Shown: positions 1 to 8,424 of the stretch, piece after piece | How positions within the stretch are numbered: the stretch's first letter is position 1 | Layout of the letters: the number at the start of each line of letters is the position of its first letter | From: Variovorax paradoxus | GTDB lineage: Bacteria > Pseudomonadota > Gammaproteobacteria > Burkholderiales > Burkholderiaceae_C | Assembly (NCBI RefSeq): GCF_030815975.1 | Contig: NZ_JAUSXL010000002.1 | Span: forward strand, 2,964,501 to 3,028,500 | Direction of reading: 5' to 3' | DNA: 64,000 nt | Translations under genes and position numbers: made by a program | The notes under the pieces: model-generated | Seen by the model: only the letters and a program-made list of their open reading frames with translations | Database searches by the model: none | What the model was told of the DNA's origin: nothing

Positions 1-2
1 TC

Positions 3-2684
3 CAGCACAACCTGCGCGCCACCGACAGCTGGGTGGACGAGCAGCGCGTGTTCTTCGACGTGCTGCAGCCCGCCAAGGATGCGGCCGACTCGGCCTTCTG
101 CGTGGGCACCTCCTTCATCGTGCGGCGCGACCTGATCACCGCCGCGGGCGGCTTTCCGGTGGGCAGCGTGTGCGAAGACATCCACACCACCTACCTGCTG
201 CTGCGGCACGGCCACATCACGCGCTGGCTCGGCGAGCGGCTGTCCAACGGCCTGTCGGCCGAGAGCATCATCGACTACATCAACCAGCGCAGCCGCTGGT
301 GCCTGGGAACGGTGCAGCTCGCGCTGCTGCCCGACGGCCCGCTGCGCGGCCGCGGCTTCAGCTTCTCGGCGCGGATGCACTTCCTGCACGGGCTGCTGCA
401 CTGGCTCGGCAAGCCGTTCATGGCCATGATCATGCTGGCGCCCGCGCTCTACTGGTATGCCGGGGTCTCGGTGTTCCATGCCACGCCGCAGGCTTTTGCT
501 TCCTTCGGGCTGCCGCCGCTCATGATGTTCTGGGCCTACAGCTACTGGATCAGCCAGCGGCGCTGCCTGCCCGTGTTCAGCGAGGTGAGCCAGCTGGTGG
601 CCGCCATGGCCGTCACCAGCACGCTGGCCAGCGCCTTGCTGCGGCCGTTCGGGCGGCCCTTCAAGGTCACGGCCAAGGGGCTGGACCGCACCAAGACCGT
701 GGTGCACTGGAAGCTGGTCGCGATGTTCGGTGGGCTGCTTGTGGCGCTGCAGTGCGGCGGCGCGTCGGTCGCGCTGAGCGGCGAAGCGCTCACGCCCGGC
801 GACCAGCTCAATCTGGTGTGGACCGGCATTGCGCTCATCCTCTGCCTGGCCGCGCTCATCGCCTGCGTCGACCTGCCGCGGCCGGAGCAGGAGGAACGCT
901 TTCCCTGGCGCGCGCGCACCCGGGTGCGCACCGCGGCAGGCGAGGGCGAGGCGCGCTTCGTCAACATTGCGGCCGACGGCGCCCTGCTGGAAGCCAAGGC
1001 CCCGCTGAAACGCCTGCGCGTGGGACAGCCGCTGGAGGTCTACGTCGATCCGGTGGGATGGCTCCCGGCCCGCCTTGCCGGCAGAAGCTCCGCGGGCGCC
1101 GAGCTTCGCTTCGCCGGCACCGAGGCCCAGCGCGAGCAATTGGTGGGCCACGTGTTCAACGTGCCGCCGAGCCACGTCGCGGTTCAGGTGCGGCCATGGA
1201 AAGCCGCCTCGGCCTTGCTGGCGAGCGCGGGTTTCGGGTCTCCCGGGGCGGGCTTCGTGCGCCTCGCCCTGCGGCTGCTGCTGCTGGTGCTGGCAACCTG
1301 CGTGGTGCTGGTGGTGAGCGGATGCAACCTCACGCCGCCGCTCAAGCAGCCCGACCTCACGGTGCCTTCGCAATGGCCGGCCGGCACCATGGCGCCGAAC
1401 GCGGAACCCGTCGACTGGCGCAGCTTTGTGCAGGACGACGAACTGCGCGGGCTGATCACGACCGCCCTCGCGCAGAACCGCGACCTGCGCGCCTATGCCG
1501 CGCGTGCCCGCGAAGCCCGCGCCGTGTATGCCGGCAGCCGCGCCTCGCTGTTCCCGCAGATCGGCGTGTCGGGCCATGCCCAGCGGGCGCAGACCACCAC
1601 GCAAGGATCGCTCAGCCCGCTCGGCAACGTGCCATCCGACGGCCGGGTTTCGAACAGCTTCGACATCCAGGCCGGCGTCACGTCGTACGAGCTCGACTTC
1701 TTCGGCCGCCAGCAGAGCGCGACCCAGCAAGCCGGCTCGCTGGCCGAGGCCGGCAACAAGGACTTTGCGGCTGCGCACATGAACCTGGTGGGAGAGGTGA
1801 CGAATGCCTACCTCACGCTGCGCGCCGACCGCGCCTTGCTCGCGCTGGCCAATGCCAACGAGTCCGGCCTGGCCGCCAATGCCGACATGATCGGACGCGC
1901 CAAGGCGGTGGGCGGCGCGGCACAGCTGGACGTCTACCGCGCGCAGTCGCTGCTGCAGAACGCCCGCGTGAAGCAGGAGGAATTCCGCATGCGCGTCGCC
2001 CAGGACCTGCAATGGCTGAACGTGCTCGTCGGCCAGCCGGTGCCGCCCGACACGGGCAGCGCCCGGCCCTGGCCGCAACGCTCCACGGCACAGGCGGCGG
2101 CGGGGCTGCCGTCCAGCCTGCTGCAGCGCCGCCCCGATCTGCTGGCGGCCTATTCCCGCGTCGAAGCCGCCAATTCGGGCGTGGGCGCGGCCAAGGCCGC
2201 GATGCTGCCGACCATTTCGCTCACGGCGCTCGCGGGCGGTGTCAGCCGGGAGCTGTCGACGCTGTTGAGCGGTGGCAACAGCAGCTGGGCCGGCGTGCTG
2301 GGCGTGTCGCTGCCGCTGTTCGACTGGGGGCGCCGCTCGGCCAACATCACGGCCAACGAGGAGCGGCTTGCGGCGGCCATGGCCTCCTACGAATACACGG
2401 CGCAAATGGCGTTCCGCGAAACCGCCAACGCGCTGATCGCCGACGACCACCTGCGCCCGCAGCTGGAGGCGCAGCAGGCCCGCGTGCAGGCGCTGGAGAA
2501 GGTGGCGAACATTGCGCGCACCCGCTTTCGAAGCGGTCTGGAAGACTACTTCGCGAGCCAGGACGCCCAGCGCGAGCTCTACGCCGAGCAGCAGCAGCTG
2601 ATCGAGCTGCAGCTCAAGGAGGCCGTGAACATGGTCAATCTCTACAAGGCCCTTGGGGGCGGATGGCAGGGCGCGCGGGCCTGA
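3..2684 (+). CDS. Cellulose-synthase-like glycosyltransferase with PilZ domain fused to NodT-type outer membrane factor (5' partial)
   Basis: Open from the left edge, so the N-terminus is missing; 893 codons remain. The first part is a processive family-2 glycosyltransferase: acceptor-binding ED (V-C-E-D, about residue 57) and the Q-x-x-R-W signature (QRSRW, about 95), then membrane helices. About residue 305 begins a PilZ-like stretch with an R-x-x-x-R element (RARTR) and a later N-I-A-A-D-G, which could bind c-di-GMP. Without any stop the frame continues into a hydrophobic stretch ending in a lipobox (VSGC, Cys 441) and a full RND/type I outer membrane factor of the NodT/OprM kind. A polysaccharide synthase plus its outer-membrane exit duct is the simple reading. 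The two halves may be one polypeptide, or the second may also start internally at a GTG (1257). An undetected frameshift in the assembly is the other option. Confidence 0.8.
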   Translation, partial: QHNLRATDSWVDEQRVFFDVLQPAKDAADSAFCVGTSFIVRRDLITAAGGFPVGSVCEDIHTTYLLLRHGHITRWLGERLSNGLSAESIIDYINQRSRWCLGTVQLALLPDGPLRGRGFSFSARMHFLHGLLHWLGKPFMAMIMLAPALYWYAGVSVFHATPQAFASFGLPPLMMFWAYSYWISQRRCLPVFSEVSQLVAAMAVTSTLASALLRPFGRPFKVTAKGLDRTKTVVHWKLVAMFGGLLVALQCGGASVALSGEALTPGDQLNLVWTGIALILCLAALIACVDLPRPEQEERFPWRARTRVRTAAGEGEARFVNIAADGALLEAKAPLKRLRVGQPLEVYVDPVGWLPARLAGRSSAGAELRFAGTEAQREQLVGHVFNVPPSHVAVQVRPWKAASALLASAGFGSPGAGFVRLALRLLLLVLATCVVLVVSGCNLTPPLKQPDLTVPSQWPAGTMAPNAEPVDWRSFVQDDELRGLITTALAQNRDLRAYAARAREARAVYAGSRASLFPQIGVSGHAQRAQTTTQGSLSPLGNVPSDGRVSNSFDIQAGVTSYELDFFGRQQSATQQAGSLAEAGNKDFAAAHMNLVGEVTNAYLTLRADRALLALANANESGLAANADMIGRAKAVGGAAQLDVYRAQSLLQNARVKQEEFRMRVAQDLQWLNVLVGQPVPPDTGSARPWPQRSTAQAAAGLPSSLLQRRPDLLAAYSRVEAANSGVGAAKAAMLPTISLTALAGGVSRELSTLLSGGNSSWAGVLGVSLPLFDWGRRSANITANEERLAAAMASYEYTAQMAFRETANALIADDHLRPQLEAQQARVQALEKVANIARTRFRSGLEDYFASQDAQRELYAEQQQLIELQLKEAVNMVNLYKALGGGWQGARA
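1257..2684 (+). other. NodT/OprM-type outer membrane factor lipoprotein moiety with possible internal GTG start
   Basis: The GTG at 1257 would give a 475-residue protein opening with Met-Arg, a long Leu/Val run and the lipobox VVSGC with Cys at 23, a textbook lipoprotein signal. The remainder has the duplicated OMF architecture: DWRSF near the start, the first repeat with FFGRQQ, and the second with RRPDLLAAYSRVEAANSGVG and LPLFDWGRR. These are typical of the TolC-like NodT family that forms trimeric channels. A weak purine-rich GGGGCGGG lies just upstream of the GTG. Whether this part is made alone, as a fusion, or both cannot be told from sequence. Confidence 0.5.
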
Positions 2685-2700
2685 GCCGCCCCCCCGGGGA

Positions 2701-2982
2701 TCAGCCCACCTGGTTGATGGCGTCCTTCAATGCCTTTCCTGCCGCGAATTTCGCGCTCTTGCTCGCCTTGATCGTGATCTGCTCGCCGGTCGACGGATTG
2801 CGGCCGGTGCGCTCGGCACGGTCCGCGACGCTGAAGGTGCCAAAGCCGATCAGCTGGACGGTTTCCCCACGGACCAGGGCGCGCGAGAGTTGTTCGAGCG
2901 CCGAGTCGAAGGCGCGGCCGGCGTCGGCCTTGCTGAGGTTGGTGTCTTCTGCGATGGCGGCGATGAGTTCGGTCTTGTTCAA
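2701..2982 (-). CDS. hupB: HU-type nucleoid protein
   Basis: A 93-residue DNA-bending histone-like protein, about the usual 90. It begins (M)NKTELIAAIAEDTNLSK and carries the GFGTFSV and R-x-G-R-N-P-x-T-G-E DNA-arm signature (RTGRNPSTGEQITI), ending in the KALKDAIN helix. I chose a TTG start at 2982 because an AAAGGA ribosome site sits eight or nine bases before it and because the protein then aligns with HU from the first residue. A longer reading from 3021 adds 13 residues not seen in the family. It stands alone between the outer membrane factor (convergent) and a divergent small lipoprotein gene. The assignment is safe; hupA versus hupB naming is convention. Confidence 0.9.
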   Translation of the reverse strand: MNKTELIAAIAEDTNLSKADAGRAFDSALEQLSRALVRGETVQLIGFGTFSVADRAERTGRNPSTGEQITIKASKSAKFAAGKALKDAINQVG

Positions 2983-3261
2983 AACAGGAATTCCTTTCGA
3001 TAGAACGGTTGTGAAAACCACGGGTGGTCGTACCCGAGTTTGACCGAATGCGGCGGCCGGATTCCCGGCCGGCCTGTTTAAGTGCTTCTAAATCTGCGGA
3101 CCTGTGACGGATGTCCGCTTCGCGCATTCGTGAAGTACTGGGCAGAACTGCGGCTTGGTTACCGTTTCTCACGTAAACCGAAGCCGATAGTGAAGCATTT
3201 CCTGTCTAAATGTTAGTAATTCACATATCTTGTGCTCTATTGATTTCGCCAAGGAGCCCCC
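2983..3261. other. Divergent intergenic region between hupB and small lipoprotein
   Basis: About 280 bases without a gene, and more AT-rich toward the right end (3200-3245). It must hold the hupB promoter on the minus strand and that of the lipoprotein on the plus strand. An imperfect inverted repeat spans 3150-3183 (GGCTTGGTTA opposite TAAACCGAAGCC); it might be an operator or hairpin. I could not assign -35/-10 boxes with confidence. Confidence 0.4.
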
Positions 3262-3414
3262 ATGAAAAAAAACGCCGCCACCGTGATCCTCTCGTTTGCA
3301 ATGTCCTTGCTCCTGAGCGCTTGCGTGTACCCCGTGGTGGACCCGGGGCCGGGCCCAGGCGCGGGGAAGGGCGGTTTCTGCCCTCCCGGCCAAGCCAAAA
3401 AGGGCAATTGCTGA
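3262..3414 (+). CDS. Small lipoprotein, 50 residues
   Basis: A short gene with a clear ribosome site (AAGGAG at 3251-3256) and a strong lipoprotein signal: two lysines, a hydrophobic core and the lipobox LLSAC with the acylated Cys at residue 21. The mature part is only 30 residues: a Pro/Gly-rich hinge (DPGPGPGAG), then FCPPGQAKKGNC with two further cysteines (40 and 50) that could form a disulfide. Function unknown. Signal peptide and ribosome site make it a likely real gene despite its length. It starts 37 bases before the small receiver-like gene and may be cotranscribed with it. Confidence 0.75.
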   Translation: MKKNAATVILSFAMSLLLSACVYPVVDPGPGPGAGKGGFCPPGQAKKGNC

Positions 3415-3451
3415 GCCACTCGCCGCAAGCAGCCGGCAGGCGCGCTGCCTC

Positions 3452-3859
3452 ATGACTCCCGTCTACAAGCTCCGCCAGAACCGGATCGCGCTCGTGGACT
3501 CGGACGCCCTGCAGCGCCTCTGCACGGGCAGTTCGCTGAAAGCCATCGGCTTCGACCATGCCTCCTTCGAGCATCTTCATGGGCTGATCGACGCCGTGCG
3601 CGAAGGGCGGCACTTCGGCGCCATTCTTTTGGGGCTGCACGCGGACGCCGCATCCGACATGGCCCTCATCTCCGACGTGTGGGAGGCGCTCGGCCAGCGC
3701 GTCCGCGTGTTCTTCATGGCGCATTCGACCGAACTGGCCCACGCGCGAGAAGCGCTTTCGCGTTCGGCTATCGGCGCATCGCGTTCGCAGGTGATTCTTT
3801 CCCCGGCGAGCGATGCCGAATTGCGCGCCGTCTTTCACGGCGAGGGATTCCATGCTTAG
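3452..3859 (+). CDS. Receiver-like hypothetical protein, 135 residues
   Basis: I do not recognise a named family. The layout resembles a response-regulator receiver: a first strand with acids (RIALVDSDALQ), a third strand (GAILLGLHAD) where the phosphoacceptor Asp would sit but is replaced by Leu/Gly, and a fourth strand followed by Ser/Thr (VRVFFMAHSTEL). The conserved lysine strand is not apparent. It may be a degenerate pseudoreceiver that signals without phosphorylation. It follows a small lipoprotein gene and converges on asmA. The receiver idea is inference only; the reading frame is plausible because codon use matches its neighbours. Confidence 0.6.
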   Translation: MTPVYKLRQNRIALVDSDALQRLCTGSSLKAIGFDHASFEHLHGLIDAVREGRHFGAILLGLHADAASDMALISDVWEALGQRVRVFFMAHSTELAHAREALSRSAIGASRSQVILSPASDAELRAVFHGEGFHA

Positions 3860-3929
3860 TCCGTTCCTCGGAGATCTGAGCCCGGACGCGTGAAATAGAA
3901 AGCCCCTTGCGGGCAGGCCTGCCGCGCTG

Positions 3930-5936
3930 CTAGCGTGCCTTTGGCTGCTTGCCAGCCTGCGGCTTCTGGCGGGCGGCAGCCTCCAGCGGCGCGCATTCCG
4001 CGAACTCCTGCGAGCCCATGTTCAAGAGCGGCAGCAGCGCGGCAGCGGGAGCCACCGCGCCCAGCGCAATCGCCGAACCCAGCTTGAGCGCCACGGCGCC
4101 CTTGTCGACCCCGACGTCGGGGTTCTTGAACGTGCCCTTGACGTACAGCGGCGAACGCAGCGAAAGAACGCGCAGCGCCTTGTTCCTCGGCTGGATCTCC
4201 AGCGCGAGCTGTTCTTTGGAAAGATCGATGAGCCCGCTCACGTTGACGACCGATTCGTCCGTGTCCAGAACGAAGGAGCGCGTCTGCATGACGCCCTGCG
4301 TCACCTTGAAGTCGCTCGCAAGGCAGTTCAGCTGGACCTGCCTGTCGCCGAACAGCTGGGTCGCCACCACGCTGCCGATGTTCAGCCCCATGGCCTCGAG
4401 CAGGAACTTGCTGATCGTGCCCTTGCTCACCAGTGCCTTCACCTCGCCGTTCGAAGTGCCCAGCAGGGCCGCGACGGAGTTGCCGGAGGCGGACAGCGCA
4501 GCGTCGCCGCCGACTTCGCCCAGGCTGGCCCGCATGGTGTCGAGCGTCGGAAAGAGTTCCTTGATCTTCAGTCGGCGGGCCGAGAGCTGCAGGTTGGCGC
4601 GGATCGGGTCCTGCCGGCCGTCGAGCCTGACCGTGGCGGCCAGCGTGCCGCCCGCCACGCCAAAGCTCAATGGCGTGAGCGAGAGCACGCTGTCCTTCAG
4701 GTGAAGATCCGCCACCAGGCTGTCGATGGGCAGGTCCTTCGCATGGAATATCTTGCGGCCGGCAAACTTCACGTCCGCGTCGATGCTGCCCCAGCTTGCC
4801 GTGTCGAATTTCTCCACCGGCAGCACCTTGCCCGCCGGCTGAACGGCAGCGGCTCCCCGCCTGGCCTTGCTGGTGTTCGAATCGGCGCCGATCAGCGGCG
4901 CCAGGTCTTCCAGGCGCAGCTGGTTGGATTGCACCTGCCCGCGCAGCAGCGGCCGCGGCTGCTGCGAGATGTATTCCAGCGTGCCCGCAATGTCGCTGGC
5001 ACCCACGCGGCCCTTGAAGTCTTCGTACAGCCAGCGCCCGCCGGCCTTGTCGAGCTTGCCGATCAGATGGCCTTCGGTGCTGAACGGGGGCGTGTTGGGC
5101 AGCGTGATGCCGGTGATCGGGTACAGGTGCGCCATGCTGGCGCCCGAAAGCTTGAGCCGCAGGTCCAGTGCCGCCAGCGCGTCGGGCTTGGTCAGCGTGC
5201 CGGCGATGTCGATGCGCGTGGCACCGATCTGCACACCGGCCTGCAGCGGGTAGGGCTTCGTGTCCTGCCGCAGCGAGAGCACGGCGCCGGCCTTGCCGCT
5301 TCCTTGCAGCGGTGTCTTGCGGAAAGTGCCGCTGAGCTTCCAGCCGATGCCATAGCCCTCGGCGCTTTCCTTGGGCAGGCTGTCGATGTCGACCTTGAGA
5401 TCGAGCTTTTCCGTCGCATCGGCGAGCTTCACCGTGCCATGGCTCAGCACCAGCCGCTGCAGGTCGAGCTTCCAGCTCGAAGGCTCCGCACCGCCGGCGG
5501 CCAGCGTCCAGTTGTTCTTGCCGTCGGCGGTGCGTTCGAGAGAAAGAACGGGGCCGGCGAGTTCGAGCGTGGGAATGCGGATCGTGTGGTTGAGCAGGGG
5601 CAGTGGGTTCAGCGAGAAAGTCAGCTGCCTGATCTCGGCCAGGTGCGGGCCGGTCTTGCCCCAGTCGGCATTGCCCAGCGTGATGTCCTGCGCGCTCAGC
5701 CTCGGCCATGGCACCCAGCGGCGCCAACCTGTTTCGGCTTCGGGGCTGTTCCACTGCAGGACCAGGTCGCCGCGGATCGCGAACGGGCGGCCCGTCGCTT
5801 CGCTCACGCGCTGGTTGATCCATGGCCGTGCGCGGTTCCAGTCGAAGCTCAAGGCAACCGCGATGCACAGCGCCACCAGGACCGACAGCAGAAGCAGGCC
5901 CCAGCCCACGGCGCGGGGAAACATCGATGATTTCAT
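3930..5936 (-). CDS. AsmA family protein
   Basis: A 668-residue inner-membrane anchored protein with one N-terminal transmembrane helix (after MKSSMFPRAVGWG) followed by a large periplasmic domain. It shows the AsmA N-terminal pattern (W-I-N-x-x-V-S-E-A-T-G-R-P-F-A-I-x-G-D-L) and ends in the AsmA C-terminal region (LEIQPRNKALRVLSLRSPLYVKGTFKNPDVGVD). AsmA-like proteins are thought to bridge the envelope and act in phospholipid transport and outer-membrane biogenesis. The start at 5936 is supported by AAGGGAG five bases before the ATG; a longer open frame upstream lacks a signal. A single-gene unit. Confidence 0.88.
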   Translation of the reverse strand: MKSSMFPRAVGWGLLLLSVLVALCIAVALSFDWNRARPWINQRVSEATGRPFAIRGDLVLQWNSPEAETGWRRWVPWPRLSAQDITLGNADWGKTGPHLAEIRQLTFSLNPLPLLNHTIRIPTLELAGPVLSLERTADGKNNWTLAAGGAEPSSWKLDLQRLVLSHGTVKLADATEKLDLKVDIDSLPKESAEGYGIGWKLSGTFRKTPLQGSGKAGAVLSLRQDTKPYPLQAGVQIGATRIDIAGTLTKPDALAALDLRLKLSGASMAHLYPITGITLPNTPPFSTEGHLIGKLDKAGGRWLYEDFKGRVGASDIAGTLEYISQQPRPLLRGQVQSNQLRLEDLAPLIGADSNTSKARRGAAAVQPAGKVLPVEKFDTASWGSIDADVKFAGRKIFHAKDLPIDSLVADLHLKDSVLSLTPLSFGVAGGTLAATVRLDGRQDPIRANLQLSARRLKIKELFPTLDTMRASLGEVGGDAALSASGNSVAALLGTSNGEVKALVSKGTISKFLLEAMGLNIGSVVATQLFGDRQVQLNCLASDFKVTQGVMQTRSFVLDTDESVVNVSGLIDLSKEQLALEIQPRNKALRVLSLRSPLYVKGTFKNPDVGVDKGAVALKLGSAIALGAVAPAAALLPLLNMGSQEFAECAPLEAAARQKPQAGKQPKAR

Positions 5937-6125
5937 TTTCACTCCCTTGAGACGGCCCGTGCGCAATGCAGCCATTGCCAGGCACTGTACCTTCCGCAGC
6001 TCTGCGCGAGATGCGAATGGCAGCAAGAGAGTGATTCGCCCTGGGAGCGGCGCGTTCACGAGGGGCGGCCGATGCCGGCGCCCGATCGTGAACTATTGCA
6101 CTTCAAACGCGGTTCAATCAGGCTT

Positions 6126-6572
6126 CTACCGCAGCACCAGCACCGGAATGTGCGAGTGGGTCAGAACATGCAGCGTCTCGCTGCCCATCAGCAGCCGCGC
6201 AAGGCTGCGCCGGCCGTGCGAGGCCATCACGATCAGGTCGCACTCCTGGTTCTTGGCGGTCGCGATGATGGCTTCTGCCACCTGGTTCGACTTCATGACG
6301 ATGGCTTGCGCACTGCGCACGCCCTTGGCGACTGCAGCAGTCCTGACGGCATCGACCAGGCGCTGGGCGGCGTGTTCTGCCTGTTCCTGCGAGGCTTCGA
6401 TTTCGCGCTGGTTCAGCACCATCGAACCTTCGAAATAGCCATAGGGCTGGAAGTGCGCGACGTTGACGCTCACCAGCTCGGCGCCCGCCAGCAAGGCCAA
6501 GTCGATGGCGGTGGCAACCGCCTGTTCGGAGAGCGAAGAGCCATCGGTGGCGACGAGGATGCGCTTGTACAT
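6126..6572 (-). CDS. Universal stress protein, UspA family
   Basis: A 148-residue cytoplasmic Usp domain starting MYKRILVATDGS, with the ATP-binding loop near the C-terminus (MASHGRRSLARLLMGSET) and the final strand IPVLVLR. The G-x-x-G part of the nucleotide motif is altered (G-R-R-S), although the second part (G-S-E) is kept, so nucleotide binding is not assured. AAGGAG six bases before the ATG at 6572 fixes the start. Members of the family help survive starvation, oxidants or low energy. It stands alone between asmA and the urease operon. Confidence 0.9.
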   Translation of the reverse strand: MYKRILVATDGSSLSEQAVATAIDLALLAGAELVSVNVAHFQPYGYFEGSMVLNQREIEASQEQAEHAAQRLVDAVRTAAVAKGVRSAQAIVMKSNQVAEAIIATAKNQECDLIVMASHGRRSLARLLMGSETLHVLTHSHIPVLVLR

Positions 6573-6841
6573 GGCCGACTCCTTGGCCCCCGGCACTGCG
6601 GGTGCCTTCGCAAACCAGTCTAGTCCTCGGATATCGGCCCTACAAGGAAAGAAGCTGGGCTGCGGCGCCTAATCGCAGCCCATGGGAAGAGCGCCGATGC
6701 GGCTCAGCCCTGCCCCGGCGCCTGCCGCTGCCTGGGCAGCCGATGCCAGCGGCGGGCTGATGACCAAGGCTGAGCACTGCGGATGCCGCCTGCCAGGCGC
6801 GGCAAGTCCGCGACGGCAGCGAACTCCGAGGGCGTGGCGCC
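6573..6841. other. Intergenic region between usp and ureG
   Basis: About 270 bases with no convincing gene. It must carry the usp promoter (minus strand) and the end of the urease transcript. A perfect GC-rich inverted repeat (GCTGCC-TG-GGCAGC, 6727-6740) has no T-run. A 64-codon plus-strand open frame overlaps the ureG end and has no protein-like features. Confidence 0.4.
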
Positions 6842-7492
6842 TCAGTCTGCGGCCAGCATGCCGCGCTTTTCGATGAACGCCACCACCTCGGCCACGCCGA
6901 CGTGGGTCTTGAGGTTCGTCATCACGTAGGGCCGCTGCCGGCGCATGCGCTGCGTGTCCTGCTCCATCACGTCGAGGTTCGCGCCAACGTAGGGCGCGAG
7001 ATCGGTCTTGTTGATGATGAACAGGTCGCTCTTGGTGATGCCGGGCCCGCCCTTGCGCGGAATCTTCTCGCCGGCCGCCACGTCGATCACATAGATCGTC
7101 AGGTCCGACAGCTCGGGGCTGAAGGTGGCCGCGAGGTTGTCGCCGCCCGATTCGACGAACACCACGTCGGCATCGGGAAAGTCCTCGAGCATGCGGTCGA
7201 TGGCCTCGAGGTTGATCGAAGCGTCTTCGCGGATGGCGGTGTGTGGGCAGCCGCCGGTCTCCACGCCCATGATGCGTTCGGCGGGCAGGGCGCCGGACAC
7301 GGTGAGCAGGCGCTGGTCTTCCTTGGTGTAGATGTCGTTGGTGATGGCGACAAGGTCGTACTTGTCGCGCATGGCCTTGCAGAGCATCTCGAGCAGCGTG
7401 GTCTTGCCCGAGCCGACCGGGCCGCCGATGCCCACGCGCAGCGGCGGCAGTTTCTTGGTGCGGTGGGGAATGTGGTGCAGGGCGGAGGTCAT
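6842..7492 (-). CDS. ureG: Urease accessory GTPase UreG
   Basis: A 216-residue SIMIBI-class GTPase that delivers nickel to the urease apoprotein together with UreF and UreD. The P-loop GPVGSGKTT lies at residues 24-32, the nickel-binding C-P-H motif at 82-84 ([14 protein letters not shown]), and the guanine-recognition NKTD near 161. There is no His-rich N-terminal extension, unlike some homologues, which fits with UreE carrying the histidine store here. It is the last gene of the operon, 18 bases after ureF. Confidence 0.97.
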   Translation of the reverse strand: MTSALHHIPHRTKKLPPLRVGIGGPVGSGKTTLLEMLCKAMRDKYDLVAITNDIYTKEDQRLLTVSGALPAERIMGVETGGCPHTAIREDASINLEAIDRMLEDFPDADVVFVESGGDNLAATFSPELSDLTIYVIDVAAGEKIPRKGGPGITKSDLFIINKTDLAPYVGANLDVMEQDTQRMRRQRPYVMTNLKTHVGVAEVVAFIEKRGMLAAD

Positions 7493-7510
7493 GGGGGTTG
7501 TCCGGTTCGG

Positions 7511-8182
7511 TCAGCTTCGAAAGAGGCGCGAGTATTGTGTTTCATGGCGTGCCGACAGCACGGCCAGAAGGGGCGCAAAGGCCTGGCGCTCGTCGTCGCC
7601 GAGGTGCATTGCGCGCTCGACGGCGGCGGGAATCTCGTTGGCCAGCCGCGCCAGGATGCGCTGGCCCGCGCTCTGGCCGAGCGGCACGGCCTTGACGGCC
7701 GCGGCCACCATGTTCTCGGCCCAGCCGAAGGCGAAGGCCAGGCAGCCGTCGTGCATCGTGGCGCCGGTGCGGCTGGCCGCGAAGGCGAATGCGATGGGAT
7801 AGCTCGCAGGCAGGTCGACGAAGACCTCGGCAGTGTCGGCGTGGTGCAGCTTGAGCCACTCGACGAAGGAGCGGCCCATCTGCTCGGTCTGCAGGAAGAA
7901 TTCGGCCGATTCGCGCGTGGCCATGACCCAGCCGTTGAGTTGGCGGACGCGCGGCATGTCGGTGGCGCGCCAGGCTGCAACAGCCTGCGCGAAGACAGCG
8001 AGGTCGCCGCGTGCGAAGCTCAGGTGCAACTGGTCGGAGAGCCACTCGATGGCCTTGGCCTCCGAATCGATGCCGGCCCATTCGACCGCCGCCTCGACGC
8101 CTTCGGAGTACGAGAAGCCGCCCACGGGCAGGGCGGGGGAGGCGAGCCAGATGAGCTGCAGGAGGCTGTTGGCGTCGGGCAT
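7511..8182 (-). CDS. ureF: Urease accessory protein UreF
   Basis: A 223-residue all-helical urease chaperone that links UreG to the urease-UreD complex and gates its GTPase. Family hallmarks are [24 protein letters not shown] at the start, the central [15 protein letters not shown] stretch and Q-S-A-G-Q-R-I-L near the end. ATG at 8182 is chosen because the family motif begins eight residues later and AAAGAG lies upstream; the frame is open further but passes through the palindromic element. It is separated from ureE by 242 bases, unlike the other short gaps of this operon. Confidence 0.95.
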   Translation of the reverse strand: MPDANSLLQLIWLASPALPVGGFSYSEGVEAAVEWAGIDSEAKAIEWLSDQLHLSFARGDLAVFAQAVAAWRATDMPRVRQLNGWVMATRESAEFFLQTEQMGRSFVEWLKLHHADTAEVFVDLPASYPIAFAFAASRTGATMHDGCLAFAFGWAENMVAAAVKAVPLGQSAGQRILARLANEIPAAVERAMHLGDDERQAFAPLLAVLSARHETQYSRLFRS

Positions 8183-8245
8183 GTCAGCTCTTTGCTGCGC
8201 ATCGTGCTGTGGGGTGCGTGTGGTGAACGCTCTTGTCCGGGGCGC

Positions 8246-8341
8246 GTGCACAGGCCACCGGATACTCCCCTCCGCGAATGTCCCCCGGCCTGCGGCCTCC
8301 TCCTTGATTTCGCTGCGGGGAGCACCCGATGCCCTGTGCAC
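8246..8341. repeat. 96-bp palindromic (MITE/REP-like) element between ureE and ureF
   Basis: The two ends, 8246-8275 and 8312-8341, are inverted copies of each other matching at 24 of 30 positions and both beginning with GTGCACAGG. Between them lies a short GC-rich centre with its own inverted GGCC pairs. On the urease mRNA the whole stretch can fold into one long hairpin between the ureE and ureF coding regions. It has the size and structure of a non-autonomous palindromic element; it encodes nothing. Confidence 0.7.
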
Positions 8342-8424
8342 CATAGGCGCTGCTCTTGTGCTGGCCGGTCAACGACTGCTCTGAACGACGCACAACGCGA
8401 CGAAACAAAAAGCAGGATCTCATT

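Noticed and set aside
3452..3859. Calling the small protein a functional response regulator
   Set aside because: The phosphoacceptor Asp and the lysine of the receiver fold are not visible; kept as receiver-like hypothetical.
3856..5985. A second 709-codon minus-strand frame overlapping asmA
   Set aside because: It is the +1 shadow of asmA; the asmA frame has a membrane helix, family motifs and ribosome site.
6682..6876. A 64-codon plus-strand frame between usp and ureG
   Set aside because: It overlaps the ureG end, lacks a ribosome site, and its sequence is Arg/Ala/Pro-rich shadow-like.
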